From contig CAVUCK010000018.1 in the NCBI GenBank assembly GCA_963739975.1, forward strand, positions 310,001 to 374,000: 64,000 nt of DNA, read 5' to 3'. A model generated the notes under the pieces. That model made no database searches, had not been told where the DNA came from, and worked only from the letters and a program-made list of their open reading frames with translations. The stretch comes from JALZMG01 sp963739975. Its GTDB lineage: Bacteria; Actinomycetota; Acidimicrobiia; Acidimicrobiales; Ilumatobacteraceae. Positions 1-7,870 of the stretch are shown one piece after another. Positions within the stretch are counted from its first letter, which is position 1; every line of letters starts with the position of its first letter. Made by a program: the position numbers and the translations under genes.

Positions 1-588
1 GAGGGTCGCTCGCAGCGCATCTTCAACCTGATCAACAAGGATGTCGCGTTCGCGCCGCTCGTCGAGCACCCGCTCGTGCTGTCAGTGCTCGAAGCCGAGC
101 TCGGGCGAGACCTGATCGTGCTCGACATGAGCGTCAACCACGTCGGGGCCGGCACCGACGTCCCTGGCGTGTGGCACATCGACTCACCGCTGACCCAGAT
201 CCCTGAGCCGCTGCCCAACTTCACGCTGAGCATCCAGACCGTCTGGATGCTCGACGACTTCACGGTGGCCAACGGCGCGACGCACGTCGTCAGCGGGAGC
301 AACCACACGCAGCGCAAGCCGCCAGCCAGCCGTGATCCGCTCGACGGCGAGGTCGTGCTCGAAGGGCCCGCCGGCTCCGTTGCGTTCTGGTTGTCGCAGA
401 CCTGGCACCGCCACGGCGCCAACGTCACCGAGCACCCGCGCACCGGGCTGATCGTCCAGTACGGCCGCTCGTGGATCAAGCCGTTCGCCGATCTGCGCAC
501 CCCGATCGACGAGACCCAGGCGGCCGTCTTCTCGCCGCGACTGCGCTACCTGCTCGGGTGCAACGCCAGCGCGCCCGTGCGCGGCTGA
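1..588 (+). CDS. Phytanoyl-CoA dioxygenase (PhyH) family protein, 5' truncated
   Basis: The reading frame is open from the first base of the window and stops at 586-588, so the N-terminus lies upstream; 195 residues are visible. The Fe(II) facial triad of PhyH-type 2-oxoglutarate oxygenases is recognisable: H-x-D in GVWHIDSP, then the distal His in TWHRHGANVTEH followed by the Arg (RTGLIVQY) that binds 2-oxoglutarate. Such enzymes hydroxylate small substrates or lipids, and the substrate cannot be read here. It heads a same-strand run with a sugar isomerase, dehydrogenases, a lactonase and an aldolase, so oxidative attack on a sugar- or inositol-like compound is an inference from context. Confidence 0.8.
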   Translation, partial: EGRSQRIFNLINKDVAFAPLVEHPLVLSVLEAELGRDLIVLDMSVNHVGAGTDVPGVWHIDSPLTQIPEPLPNFTLSIQTVWMLDDFTVANGATHVVSGSNHTQRKPPASRDPLDGEVVLEGPAGSVAFWLSQTWHRHGANVTEHPRTGLIVQYGRSWIKPFADLRTPIDETQAAVFSPRLRYLLGCNASAPVRG

Positions 589-611
589 TCAGCGAGCGGC
601 CGCATGACGCG

Positions 612-1550
612 ATGACGACCTCGACCGCCACCGTCACGCTGGCCGCCAGCCCTGTCGCATGGGGCGTCGACTTCGCCGATGCCCCGACCAACCCGCCGTG
701 GGAGCACGTGCTCGACGACATCGCCGCGTCGGGTGTCGGGGCGCTCGAGCTCGGTCCGGTCGGCTACCTGCCGGAGGACCCCGCCACCCTGCAACACGCC
801 CTGACGAGCCGCGGCCTGGCGTCCGTCGGATCGTTTCTGTTCGACGACCTCCACGACCCGGCGCAACGTGACCGGCTGCACCTCCTCGCCGAGCGGGTCG
901 GCGCGTTCGTCGCCGCCGCCGGCGCCGGTCGTGGCGACGGTGTGTTCGTGATCATCGACAAGCCCGATGCGATCCGCGTCGCCACCGCAGGTCGCTCAGC
1001 GGCCGCGCCGCGGCTCGACGACGAGCAGTGGGCGCAGTTGGTCGAGCGGTTCGACGAGCTCGCGGCGATCGCTCGGCGCCACGGGGCACGACCGGTCGCC
1101 CACCCGCACGCCGGGGGGTACGTCGAGTTCGCCGACGAGATCGAGCGCCTCGTCGCCGAGACCGACCTCGACCTGTGCCTCGACACGGGCCACCTCGCCT
1201 ACGCCGGGCTCGACCCGGCCGAATCGATCCAGCGGTATGGCGAACGGCTCGGGCACGTCCACTTCAAGGACGTCCGGCCGGAGGTGCTCGCCCGCGTCGA
1301 TGCGGAGCGCCTGACGTTCTGGGAGGCCATCGAAGCGGGCATCTTCTGCCCGCTCGGCGAAGGCGTGGTCGACATCGACGCGGTCGCCGCCGCCCTCGAT
1401 GCCGTTGCCTACACCGGGTACGCCACGATCGAGCAGGACCGCATCGCCGGGACCGGTGCGCCGCTCGACGACCTGGCCCGGAGCGTGGCGGTGATCGATG
1501 CGGCTTGGTCCGATCGCCGAGCTGCGCCGCGGAGCAGTGATGGGCGCTGA
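612..1550 (+). CDS. Sugar phosphate isomerase/epimerase family (IolE/MocC-like TIM barrel)
   Basis: A 312-residue xylose-isomerase-like TIM barrel. The N-terminal SPVAWGVDFADAPTNPPW resembles the start of inosose dehydratase IolE and rhizopine protein MocC. Candidate metal ligands are Glu46 (GALELGP), the His in AHPHAGG, the Asp/His pair in CLDTGH and the C-terminal Glu in ATIEQDR. The ATG at 612 is chosen because the conserved part begins soon after it; the frame is open further upstream but reads through the previous gene. The gene ends inside the next one (stop 1548-1550, next start 1540), so the two are co-translated. 2-keto-myo-inositol dehydration or a related isomerisation is plausible, but the substrate is not assignable. 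Confidence 0.78.
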   Translation: MTTSTATVTLAASPVAWGVDFADAPTNPPWEHVLDDIAASGVGALELGPVGYLPEDPATLQHALTSRGLASVGSFLFDDLHDPAQRDRLHLLAERVGAFVAAAGAGRGDGVFVIIDKPDAIRVATAGRSAAAPRLDDEQWAQLVERFDELAAIARRHGARPVAHPHAGGYVEFADEIERLVAETDLDLCLDTGHLAYAGLDPAESIQRYGERLGHVHFKDVRPEVLARVDAERLTFWEAIEAGIFCPLGEGVVDIDAVAAALDAVAYTGYATIEQDRIAGTGAPLDDLARSVAVIDAAWSDRRAAPRSSDGR

Positions 1551-2679
1551 CACGGTGCGCATCGGCATCGTCGGATCGGGGTTCATCGCCGGCGTGCACA
1601 GCGCCGCCTACCGATGCGTCGCCGGCACGTACACCGAGGCGCCTCGTGACGTGCAACTGCGCGCCGCCGCCGACGTCGACGGCGCACGTGCCGACGCCCT
1701 GGCCGGCGCCTGGGGCTGGCAGCGCAGCCACACCGACTGGCGGGAGATCACGCGTGCCGACGACATCGACGTCGTCGCCATCTGCGTCCCCAACCTGCTC
1801 CACGCCGAGGTGGCCTGCGACGCGCTGGCCAACGGCAAGCACGTCATCTGCGAGAAGCCGATCGCCACCACGTCCGAGGAGGCACGGCGGATGGTCGCCG
1901 CCGCTGCGGGCGCCGGGCTCGTCAACCAGGTCTGCTTCTACTACCGCGTGTGGCCGGCGATCAGCTGGGCCAGGCAACTGATCGACGCTGGCGAGCTGGG
2001 CACGGTCAAGCACTGGCGCGGGTGGATGTTCCTGGACTACGCCGCATCGCCGCGCCACGATCTCGGCTGGCGGGCCCGGCTCGACGAATCGGGCGCCGGT
2101 GCGCTCGGTGACCTTGGTTCGCACGTCATCGACATCACCCGCTACCTGTGCGGTGAGATCTCGGCCGTCTCGGCGACGATCCGCGAGCTCATCGATCGCG
2201 ACGTTCCCACCCCGGGCGTCGACGACGTCGTGTCGATGATCGTCGATCTGGCCAGCGGGGCCGGTGGAACGATCGAGGCCAGCTGGGCGCTGCGTGGCAG
2301 GCGGTGCGATCTCGGTTTCGAGCTCGTGTGTGATCGAGGGGCGCTGCGCTTCTCGTGGGAGCGGAGCAACGAGCTGGGCGTCCTTGCCGGCGACGTGACC
2401 GATCCGACCAACGGCTATCGCACCGTCCTGATCGGCGACGGTCAGCCCGACGTCCAGCGCTTCGTCTCGGTGCCCGGTCAAGGGCTGGGCTACCGCGACG
2501 CGTTCACGATCGGCGCCGCCCGAGCGCTCACCGCCATCGCCCGTGGCGAGACGACCGCCGCACCGACGTTCGAGGACGGGCTGGCCGTCGCGCTCGTCAT
2601 CGACGCGGTCAAGGAGTCGGCCGCGACCCGCGCGTGGGTCGACGTCCGCCACGCCGCCGACGTGATGGCGGGATCGTGA
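1540..2679 (+). CDS. Gfo/Idh/MocA family NAD(P)-dependent oxidoreductase
   Basis: A 379-residue two-domain dehydrogenase. The N-terminal Rossmann fold has the GIVGSGFIAGVH glycine motif at about residues 8-19 and the family signature CEKPIA. The C-terminal alpha/beta domain carries GALGDLGSHVID, whose Asp and His belong to the catalytic region. The start at ATG 1540 overlaps the upstream gene; GTG 1537 is an alternative. The stop (2677-2679) overlaps the next start (2679) as TGATG. It probably oxidises a sugar or inositol hydroxyl to a ketone or lactone, feeding the lactonase encoded directly downstream. It is the first of three members of this family in 8.5 kb. Confidence 0.85.
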   Translation: MGADTVRIGIVGSGFIAGVHSAAYRCVAGTYTEAPRDVQLRAAADVDGARADALAGAWGWQRSHTDWREITRADDIDVVAICVPNLLHAEVACDALANGKHVICEKPIATTSEEARRMVAAAAGAGLVNQVCFYYRVWPAISWARQLIDAGELGTVKHWRGWMFLDYAASPRHDLGWRARLDESGAGALGDLGSHVIDITRYLCGEISAVSATIRELIDRDVPTPGVDDVVSMIVDLASGAGGTIEASWALRGRRCDLGFELVCDRGALRFSWERSNELGVLAGDVTDPTNGYRTVLIGDGQPDVQRFVSVPGQGLGYRDAFTIGAARALTAIARGETTAAPTFEDGLAVALVIDAVKESAATRAWVDVRHAADVMAGS

Positions 2680-3572
2680 TGGCAAGCGTCGACGCCCCGT
2701 ACCCCGTGCGCTGCGAGCTCGGCGAGGGTCCGAACTGGGACTCCGGCCGGCTGACCTACGTCGACATCGACGCCGGCACGATCCATCGACTCGACCCGGC
2801 GACCGGGACGGCGACGGCGACCCGTGTCGAGCCGCCGATCAGCTTCTTCATCCCCGTCGATGGCGGGTCGAGCTGGGTTGGTGGGACCGGCGCCGGCCTG
2901 ACGCTGTTCGACGCCGATCACGCGCCGATCGGCAAGCTGGTCGTCGAGGACGGACGGCCCACCAACCGCGGCAACGACGGCAAGGCCGACCCGGCGGGGC
3001 GCCTGTGGTTCGGTTCGATGTCGCTCACCCGCACGCCCGGCACCGCCGGCTTCTATCGCCTCGACGCCGCCGGGTTGACCACGATCGACGGTTCGGTCAC
3101 GACCTCCAACGGGCTCGACTGGGACGTCGAGCGGCAGCGGATGTACTACATCGACTCGCCCGAGCAGCGCATCGACGTGTTCGACTTCGACGCCGGCAGC
3201 GGCGACGTCGAGCACCGCCGGCCGTTCGCCACGGTCGATCCCGACGACGGGCTGCCCGACGGTCTGACGGTCGACGCCGACGGGTGCGTGTGGGTCGCCC
3301 TGTTCTGGGGAGGCGCCGTGCGGCGGTACGACCCTGACGGGGCGATCGTCGAGAACATCCGCCTGCCGGTGACGTGTCCGACGTGTCCCGTGTTCGGCGG
3401 CGACGAACTGGCCACGATGTTCGTCACCACCTCGCGGCACCGGCTGACCGACCAGCAACGGGCTGAGCAACCGCTGGCCGGCGCGCTCCTCGTCGTGGAC
3501 GCCGGCGTCCGCGGTCGCCCGAGCTACCCCGTCAGCGCCGCCGTCGCCGCAGTGGTCGGAGGCGACCTGTGA
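2679..3572 (+). CDS. SMP-30/gluconolactonase/LRE family protein (sugar lactonase)
   Basis: A 297-residue six-bladed beta-propeller. The SMP-30 metal site is visible as the Glu in CELGEGPNWD near the N-terminus, the Asn in TTSNGLDWD and the Asp in DGLPDGLTVDADG. Members hydrolyse sugar lactones to aldonic acids using Ca or Zn. It starts at ATG 2679, overlapping the upstream dehydrogenase stop (GTG 2676 is also possible), and overlaps the following SDR by 4 bases. The series dehydrogenase, lactonase, SDR, aldolase is typical of non-phosphorylating oxidative sugar degradation, although no dehydratase of that route is present in the window. Confidence 0.85.
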   Translation: MASVDAPYPVRCELGEGPNWDSGRLTYVDIDAGTIHRLDPATGTATATRVEPPISFFIPVDGGSSWVGGTGAGLTLFDADHAPIGKLVVEDGRPTNRGNDGKADPAGRLWFGSMSLTRTPGTAGFYRLDAAGLTTIDGSVTTSNGLDWDVERQRMYYIDSPEQRIDVFDFDAGSGDVEHRRPFATVDPDDGLPDGLTVDADGCVWVALFWGGAVRRYDPDGAIVENIRLPVTCPTCPVFGGDELATMFVTTSRHRLTDQQRAEQPLAGALLVVDAGVRGRPSYPVSAAVAAVVGGDL

Positions 3573-4339
3573 CGGTGGCCCGCTTCGAGTCCGACGTCGT
3601 GCTCGTGACCGGTGGCGCCCGTGGGATCGGGCGGGCCACGGTCGAGCGATTCGTCGCCGAGGGTGCCCACGTGATGTTCTGCGACGTCGATGCGGACGTC
3701 GGCGAGCGGGCGGCCGCCGAGATCGGCGTCCGCTGCCGGTTCCAGCGCTGCGACGTCGGCGTCGAGGAGCAGGTCGCCGAGCTGGTGGCCCGCTGCGCCC
3801 GTGAGCTCGGCCCGGTCACGATCCTCGTCAACAACGCCGGCGTCAACGCCAACTTCGACTCGACGCAGATGACGTCCGACGAGTGGGATGCCTTCTTCGC
3901 CGTCGACCTCAAGGCGGCGTGGCTGACCGCCAAGTACGTCGTGCCCGGCATGCGCGCGGCGCGCCGCGGGGCGATCGTCAACGTGGCGTCCATGCACAGC
4001 TTCATGTCGCTGCCCGGCTTCTTCCCGTACGGCGCGGCAAAGGCGGGGCTCGTCGGCCTGACCCGCAACATGGCGCTCGACTACGGCCCTTCCGGCATCC
4101 GGGTCAACGTCGTCTGTCCCGGGTTCACCCGCACCCGGCTGACGCAGGATTCGATCGACCGCAACGCCGATCCGGCGGAGGCGGCGGCGGCGATGATCCG
4201 CGGGGTCGCGCTGGGCCGGATCGGCGAACCGCACGAGCTGGCGGCAGTGATCGCCTTCCTCGCCTCCGACGATGCCAGCTACGTCAGCGGCGCATCGCTG
4301 CTCGTCGACGGCGGACTCACGGCGCGGCGAGCCGGCTGA
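3569..4339 (+). CDS. SDR family NAD(P)-dependent oxidoreductase
   Basis: A classical short-chain dehydrogenase of 256 residues, the usual length. It has the cofactor motif TGGARGIG near residue 14, NNAG at about residue 90, and the catalytic Tyr and Lys in YGAAKAG. The C-terminal LVDGGLTA is typical of FabG-like members. The GTG start at 3569 overlaps the lactonase stop as GTGA. It is likely a sugar or sugar-acid dehydrogenase given its neighbours. Sequence alone does not separate sugar from 3-oxoacyl substrates, but the operon favours a sugar acid. Confidence 0.85.
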   Translation: MTVARFESDVVLVTGGARGIGRATVERFVAEGAHVMFCDVDADVGERAAAEIGVRCRFQRCDVGVEEQVAELVARCARELGPVTILVNNAGVNANFDSTQMTSDEWDAFFAVDLKAAWLTAKYVVPGMRAARRGAIVNVASMHSFMSLPGFFPYGAAKAGLVGLTRNMALDYGPSGIRVNVVCPGFTRTRLTQDSIDRNADPAEAAAAMIRGVALGRIGEPHELAAVIAFLASDDASYVSGASLLVDGGLTARRAG

Positions 4340-4362
4340 GCGGACACGGGAACGGGAGCACC

Positions 4363-5286
4363 ATGCCGGACGACCTGCCGCTGCTGTTCGTCGACCACCC
4401 GTTCCCCGACCTGTACCGCGACCTGGTCGAGGGACGGGCACAGCTCGTCGGGCTGGGCACCGACGATCGGCTCGCGGTCGCCGACGCGCTGCTCGTCGGT
4501 GCCGCCCGGCCGTGGAACGCTGCCGCCTTCGCCATGGCGCGGCGGGCCAAGGTGATCTCGCGGGTGGGCGTCGGGTACGACAACGTCGACGTTGCCGCGG
4601 CGGCGGCCGCCGGCATCACGGTGTGCAACACGCCGATCGCGCCGATGGTGTCGACGGCCGAGCACACCCTGGCGCTGCTCCTCGCCGTGACCAAGCACCT
4701 TCCGGCCCAGGTCGCCCGCGCCCGCCAGGGCCTGCGCGCCGAACCGATCGGTCTCGCCCTCGAGCTGGATGCCAGCACCCTCGGGTTGATCGGCATGGGG
4801 CGCATCGCCTCCCGTGTCGCCGTCGCCGCGCACGGGCTGGGCATGCACGTCATCGCCACGGATCCGGCGGTGCGCGAGCCGCCGGTGCCCGGCGTGGAGA
4901 TGGTCGAGCTCGACGAGCTACTGGCCAGCTCCGATGTGGTCTCGATCCACGCGCCGGCCCTGCCGTCGACGATGCGGATGATCAACGCCGAGACGCTCGC
5001 CCGGATGAAGCCCGGCGCCTACTTCGTCAACTGCGCCCGCGGCACGCTGGTCGACCACGACGCCCTGCTGGCTGCGGTCGACAGCGGGCGCCTCGGTGGC
5101 GTCGGGCTCGACGTGATGGATCCCGAGCCGCTGCCGCAAGGACACCCGCTGCTCGACCGACCGAACGTCGTGGTGACGCCGCATTCCGCGTCGTCCAGCG
5201 TGGCCGGTCGGCGCCGGCTCTACGAGCACTCGATCGCCAACGCGCTGGCCGTGCTCGCGGGTCAACCAGCCGATGTTGTCAATTGA
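4363..5286 (+). CDS. D-isomer 2-hydroxyacid dehydrogenase family protein
   Basis: A 307-residue NAD-dependent 2-hydroxyacid dehydrogenase. The NAD-binding motif GLIGMGRIASRVA lies near residue 144. The catalytic set is the Arg in NCARGTLVD, the Glu in GLDVMDPEPLP and the His in VTPHSAS. VGVGYDNVDVAAA is the hinge typical of phosphoglycerate, glyoxylate or hydroxypyruvate reductases. The start is ATG 4363, preceded by GGGAG; the frame is open upstream but antisense to nothing conserved. It may reduce a 2-oxoacid such as glyoxylate, hydroxypyruvate or tartronate semialdehyde released by the aldolase encoded next. Confidence 0.85.
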   Translation: MPDDLPLLFVDHPFPDLYRDLVEGRAQLVGLGTDDRLAVADALLVGAARPWNAAAFAMARRAKVISRVGVGYDNVDVAAAAAAGITVCNTPIAPMVSTAEHTLALLLAVTKHLPAQVARARQGLRAEPIGLALELDASTLGLIGMGRIASRVAVAAHGLGMHVIATDPAVREPPVPGVEMVELDELLASSDVVSIHAPALPSTMRMINAETLARMKPGAYFVNCARGTLVDHDALLAAVDSGRLGGVGLDVMDPEPLPQGHPLLDRPNVVVTPHSASSSVAGRRRLYEHSIANALAVLAGQPADVVN

Positions 5287-5311
5287 GGCGAACGAAGGGA
5301 GTGAACCGACC

Positions 5312-6091
5312 ATGACCAGTCTGCGTGCGAGGTGGGCGGCCGGCGAGGAGACGCTCGGCCTCTGGTTGTCCGTGCCGAGCTTCGTCTCGGCGGAGATCAC
5401 TGCCCGGCAGTCCGTCGACTACGTGTGCGTCGACACCCAGCACGGGGTGATCGACGAGCAGACGGCGGCGTCGATGGTCCAGGCCATCGAGCTGTCGGGT
5501 GGCATCCCCATCGTGCGCGTGCCGTGGAACGACCCGGGCATCATCGGCAAGACGCTCGACGCCGGCGCCCACGGCGTCATCGTGCCGATGGTCAACACCA
5601 GGGCCGAGGCGGAGGCCGTTGTCCGTTCGGCCCGCTATGCCCCCGATGGCGGCCGGAGCTGGGGGCCGGTGATGGTCGGCATGCGCCATGCCGACAACCG
5701 GACGTGGGCGGCCGAGACGATCGCCGTGATCCCGATGATCGAGACGGCCCAGGCGATCGCCAACCTCGACGAGATCCTGTCGGTGCCCGGCATCGACGCC
5801 ATCTACGTCGGACCCGCCGACCTCGGCGTCAGCTTGGGGTTGGAGCCGTCCGGCAACGACGGCAACCCCGTGTTCGATGACGCGCTGGCGACGATCGTCG
5901 AGGCGTGCCGGCGGCACGGGATCGTGCCGGGGATCCACGCCACCGGAGCGCTCACCCCGCTGCGCCGCGAGCAGGGGTTCCGGATGGTCACGGTCACCAG
6001 CGACGGGCTGGCCCTGCGCGCCGGGTACGCCAGCGAGCTGGCGGCCGCCCGCGAGACCGCCGGCCCAGCAGGCGCCGACACGCTGTACTGA
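5312..6091 (+). CDS. HpcH/HpaI aldolase/citrate lyase family protein
   Basis: A 259-residue class II (metal-dependent) pyruvate aldolase. The His of VDTQHGVID, the Arg of IVRVPWND, the glycine loop AHGVIVPMV, the metal Glu in IPMIET and the Asp in YVGPADLG are all present. Family members cleave 2-keto-3-deoxy sugar acids or 4-hydroxy-2-oxo acids to pyruvate and an aldehyde, as in rhamnonate, glucarate or homoprotocatechuate breakdown. GAAGGGA lies before ATG 5312. The preceding stop overlaps a TTG that opens a 10-codon frame ending as ATGA at this start, a very short relay ORF. It is the natural last carbon-cleaving step for this operon. Confidence 0.85.
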   Translation: MTSLRARWAAGEETLGLWLSVPSFVSAEITARQSVDYVCVDTQHGVIDEQTAASMVQAIELSGGIPIVRVPWNDPGIIGKTLDAGAHGVIVPMVNTRAEAEAVVRSARYAPDGGRSWGPVMVGMRHADNRTWAAETIAVIPMIETAQAIANLDEILSVPGIDAIYVGPADLGVSLGLEPSGNDGNPVFDDALATIVEACRRHGIVPGIHATGALTPLRREQGFRMVTVTSDGLALRAGYASELAAARETAGPAGADTLY

Positions 6092-6122
6092 GCCCGTGCG
6101 CCCGCCGCCCCGCCCCCCATCT

Positions 6123-6193
6123 GGGCGCGGACGTTCTCAATTCGGCTTCTGGGCGCGCACGTTCTCGAAATCGAGAACCTCCGCGCCCGGAAG
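6123..6193. repeat. Intergenic inverted repeat with an extra half-copy
   Basis: Arms 6146-6167 and 6172-6193 are 22 bases with three mismatches and a 4-base AAAT loop, a very stable hairpin. A further direct copy of the left arm (core GGCGCGGACGTTCTC) lies at 6123-6137. It separates the aldolase operon from the protease gene. It could act as a terminator without a T tract, or belong to the palindromic intergenic elements also seen at 11363, 25818 and 32892. Confidence 0.75.
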
Positions 6194-6206
6194 CGGCGTC
6201 GGGTCG

Positions 6207-6848
6207 GTGTTGGTCGCCGCCGTGACGGCGCTTGCAGCTTCGTGCGGTGGGTCGGCGGCGCCGGACCCGGCGGGCTCCGTGGTCACGATCGCCGCCACCG
6301 GGTGTCGTCCGACGGCGAACGTGGCGCTCGGCGTCGTCGTCGGTGATGGGCTGGTGGCGACCGTCGCCCACGCCGTGGCCGGCGAGGACGAGATCGTCGT
6401 GACGCTCGATGGCCGCCAGCTCACTGGGGTCGTCCTCGCCGTCGACACCGCGCTCGACGCCGCCATCCTGCGCGTGGACGGCCTCGACGCCGAGGTGGTG
6501 GAGCGCCGGGCGTATCGCGACGGCGAAGCAGTGTCGATGATCACCGCCGCCGATGGCGCCGTGAGTGCCGAGCGCATCGGCGTCAGCGGCCGGGCGACGA
6601 TCCGCACGACCGACATCTACCGCGACGGCGAACACGCCCGTCCGGCGCTGGACCTCGTCGCCGACGTGCGCGGCGGGGACTCCGGCGCGCCGGTCGTCGG
6701 CGCGGACGGAGCGCTGCTCGGCATGGTGTGGGCCACGAGCCGGCGCACCGAGGACCGCGCCTGGGCCCTGCCGATCGAGGCCGCGCAGCCGCTCGTCGAG
6801 GCGGCCGGTTCCGGTGCTCCGCCGCCGCGCGTGCCCTGCTCCCGGTGA
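6207..6848 (+). CDS. Secreted trypsin-like serine protease (S1 family), probable lipoprotein
   Basis: About 213 residues from GTG 6207. The catalytic triad is complete: His in TVAHAVAG, Asp in DTALDAAIL and Ser in GGDSGAPVVG. The N-terminal VLVAAVTALAASC looks like a short signal peptide with a weak lipobox, so surface anchoring is likely. No PDZ domain follows, so it is a minimal S1 protease rather than a full HtrA. The start is uncertain; the frame is open upstream across the hairpin, but only the segment after it is protease-like. It is convergent with the deacetylase gene, with one base between the stops. Confidence 0.72.
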   Translation: MLVAAVTALAASCGGSAAPDPAGSVVTIAATGCRPTANVALGVVVGDGLVATVAHAVAGEDEIVVTLDGRQLTGVVLAVDTALDAAILRVDGLDAEVVERRAYRDGEAVSMITAADGAVSAERIGVSGRATIRTTDIYRDGEHARPALDLVADVRGGDSGAPVVGADGALLGMVWATSRRTEDRAWALPIEAAQPLVEAAGSGAPPPRVPCSR

Positions 6849-6849
6849 A

Positions 6850-7692
6850 TCAGTTGCCGAGGGCGCGCATGCCGATCGGCTCGAAGTCCTGGCCGGCCAG
6901 CCACCGCGCCCACGCGTCGGTGCGGAACAGCTCGTACTCGCCCGTGCGGATGTGGGCAGTCGCCGGCTCGATGGCCTCCAGCTCACCGGGTGCGTTCGGG
7001 TGCAGCGCCATGAACGTCAGCCCATCGGGGAGGCTGGCGAACAGCGCCTCGTAGGCGGGTCGTGCGGGCTCGTCCTTCCGGCGGGACCACGGCGTCTCGC
7101 GCACCTCGTCGAAGGTCTCGTGGCCGCTCGACCGGGCGGCATCGACCAGCGACGCGTACTCGGCCTCGGTGGCGCCGTCGAGGTGGTCGTCGCCCGGGCC
7201 GTAGTCGGCCAGCGAGCCGGTCAGCAGGATCGGCAGCTGGTGCTCGTCGGCCAGCCGCACGTACAGATCGCCAAGCTCCGGCGCCAGCGCGGCACCCATG
7301 TGAGCGTCCAGGTGGGTCACGTCGATGCCGGCGGCGAACGCCCGCTCGATCTGGGCCCGCAGCTCGGCCTCGACGGCATCCGGATCGGCGTGGCGCCTGA
7401 CGCTGGCGACGTCGCGCCACAGGTGACCGCCGGCGTCGGTCAGGCCGGCCGAGGCCCGCGGTGCGGTGAGCGGCCGCCAGCGGTAGTGCTCCTTCTCCGC
7501 CGTCAGGGTCAGGTGCACCCCGAGGTCAAGCGTGGGATCGGCGGCGGCGGCCTCGGCGATCTCACCGAACCACGGGCACGGAACCATCACCGACCCGCAC
7601 GTGATCGTCCCGCGCGCCGACAGCTCGACGAAGGCGACGTTGGCGCCGTGGCACATCCCGACGTCGTCCTGGTGGATCACGACCCGCGTCAT
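6850..7692 (-). CDS. ChbG/HpnK (YdjC) family carbohydrate deacetylase
   Basis: A 280-residue YdjC-type deacetylase. The metal-binding DD in VIHQDDVGMCHGAN is at the N-terminus and the His pair in THLDAHMG is in the middle, as in ChbG, which removes an N-acetyl group from diacetylchitobiose. ATG 7692 is chosen because the conserved region begins immediately; the open extension upstream is repeat DNA. The start overlaps (ATGA) the end of a short relay ORF, linking translation to the oxidoreductase at 7867-8877. It likely deacetylates an amino-sugar-type substrate of this cluster. Confidence 0.82.
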   Translation of the reverse strand: MTRVVIHQDDVGMCHGANVAFVELSARGTITCGSVMVPCPWFGEIAEAAAADPTLDLGVHLTLTAEKEHYRWRPLTAPRASAGLTDAGGHLWRDVASVRRHADPDAVEAELRAQIERAFAAGIDVTHLDAHMGAALAPELGDLYVRLADEHQLPILLTGSLADYGPGDDHLDGATEAEYASLVDAARSSGHETFDEVRETPWSRRKDEPARPAYEALFASLPDGLTFMALHPNAPGELEAIEPATAHIRTGEYELFRTDAWARWLAGQDFEPIGMRALGN

Positions 7693-7766
7693 GGTGCGAC
7701 CGTTGCTGATCGTTCGCTCGCCTTCTCTACCGTTGGCCTGGCCGATCGGCCCGGACGCTCGCTCAT
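7689..7766 (-). other. Relay mini-ORF, 25 codons, ATGA at both ends
   Basis: An open frame from ATG 7766 to TGA 7689. Its start overlaps the stop of the mini-ORF 7763-7870 and its stop overlaps the deacetylase start at 7692. The sequence is rich in GAGCGA and includes SERPGRSARP and ASERSA. No homologue is recognised. It may only transmit ribosomes to the deacetylase. Confidence 0.4.
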
Positions 7767-7870
7767 TGGTGCACCCTGGCGTCATTCGACGGATCACCCG
7801 TAGAGCTGGTGCACCAATGAGCCGAAGACCGTGCCTGATGGTTCGCTCGCTCGAAGACTCGCTCGCTCAC
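7763..7870 (-). repeat. Family B relay element, 104-base period, GTGA/ATGA coupled
   Basis: On the minus strand this begins GTGA, overlapping the stop of the oxidoreductase 7867-8877, and ends TGA overlapping the next ATG at 7766. It encodes 35 codons. The core (GAGCGAGTCTTCGAGCGAG, then CATCAGGCACGGTCTTCGG, then TTGGTGCACCAGCTC) recurs almost unchanged at 44791-45001 and in degraded form at 36428-36541. Confidence 0.8.
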
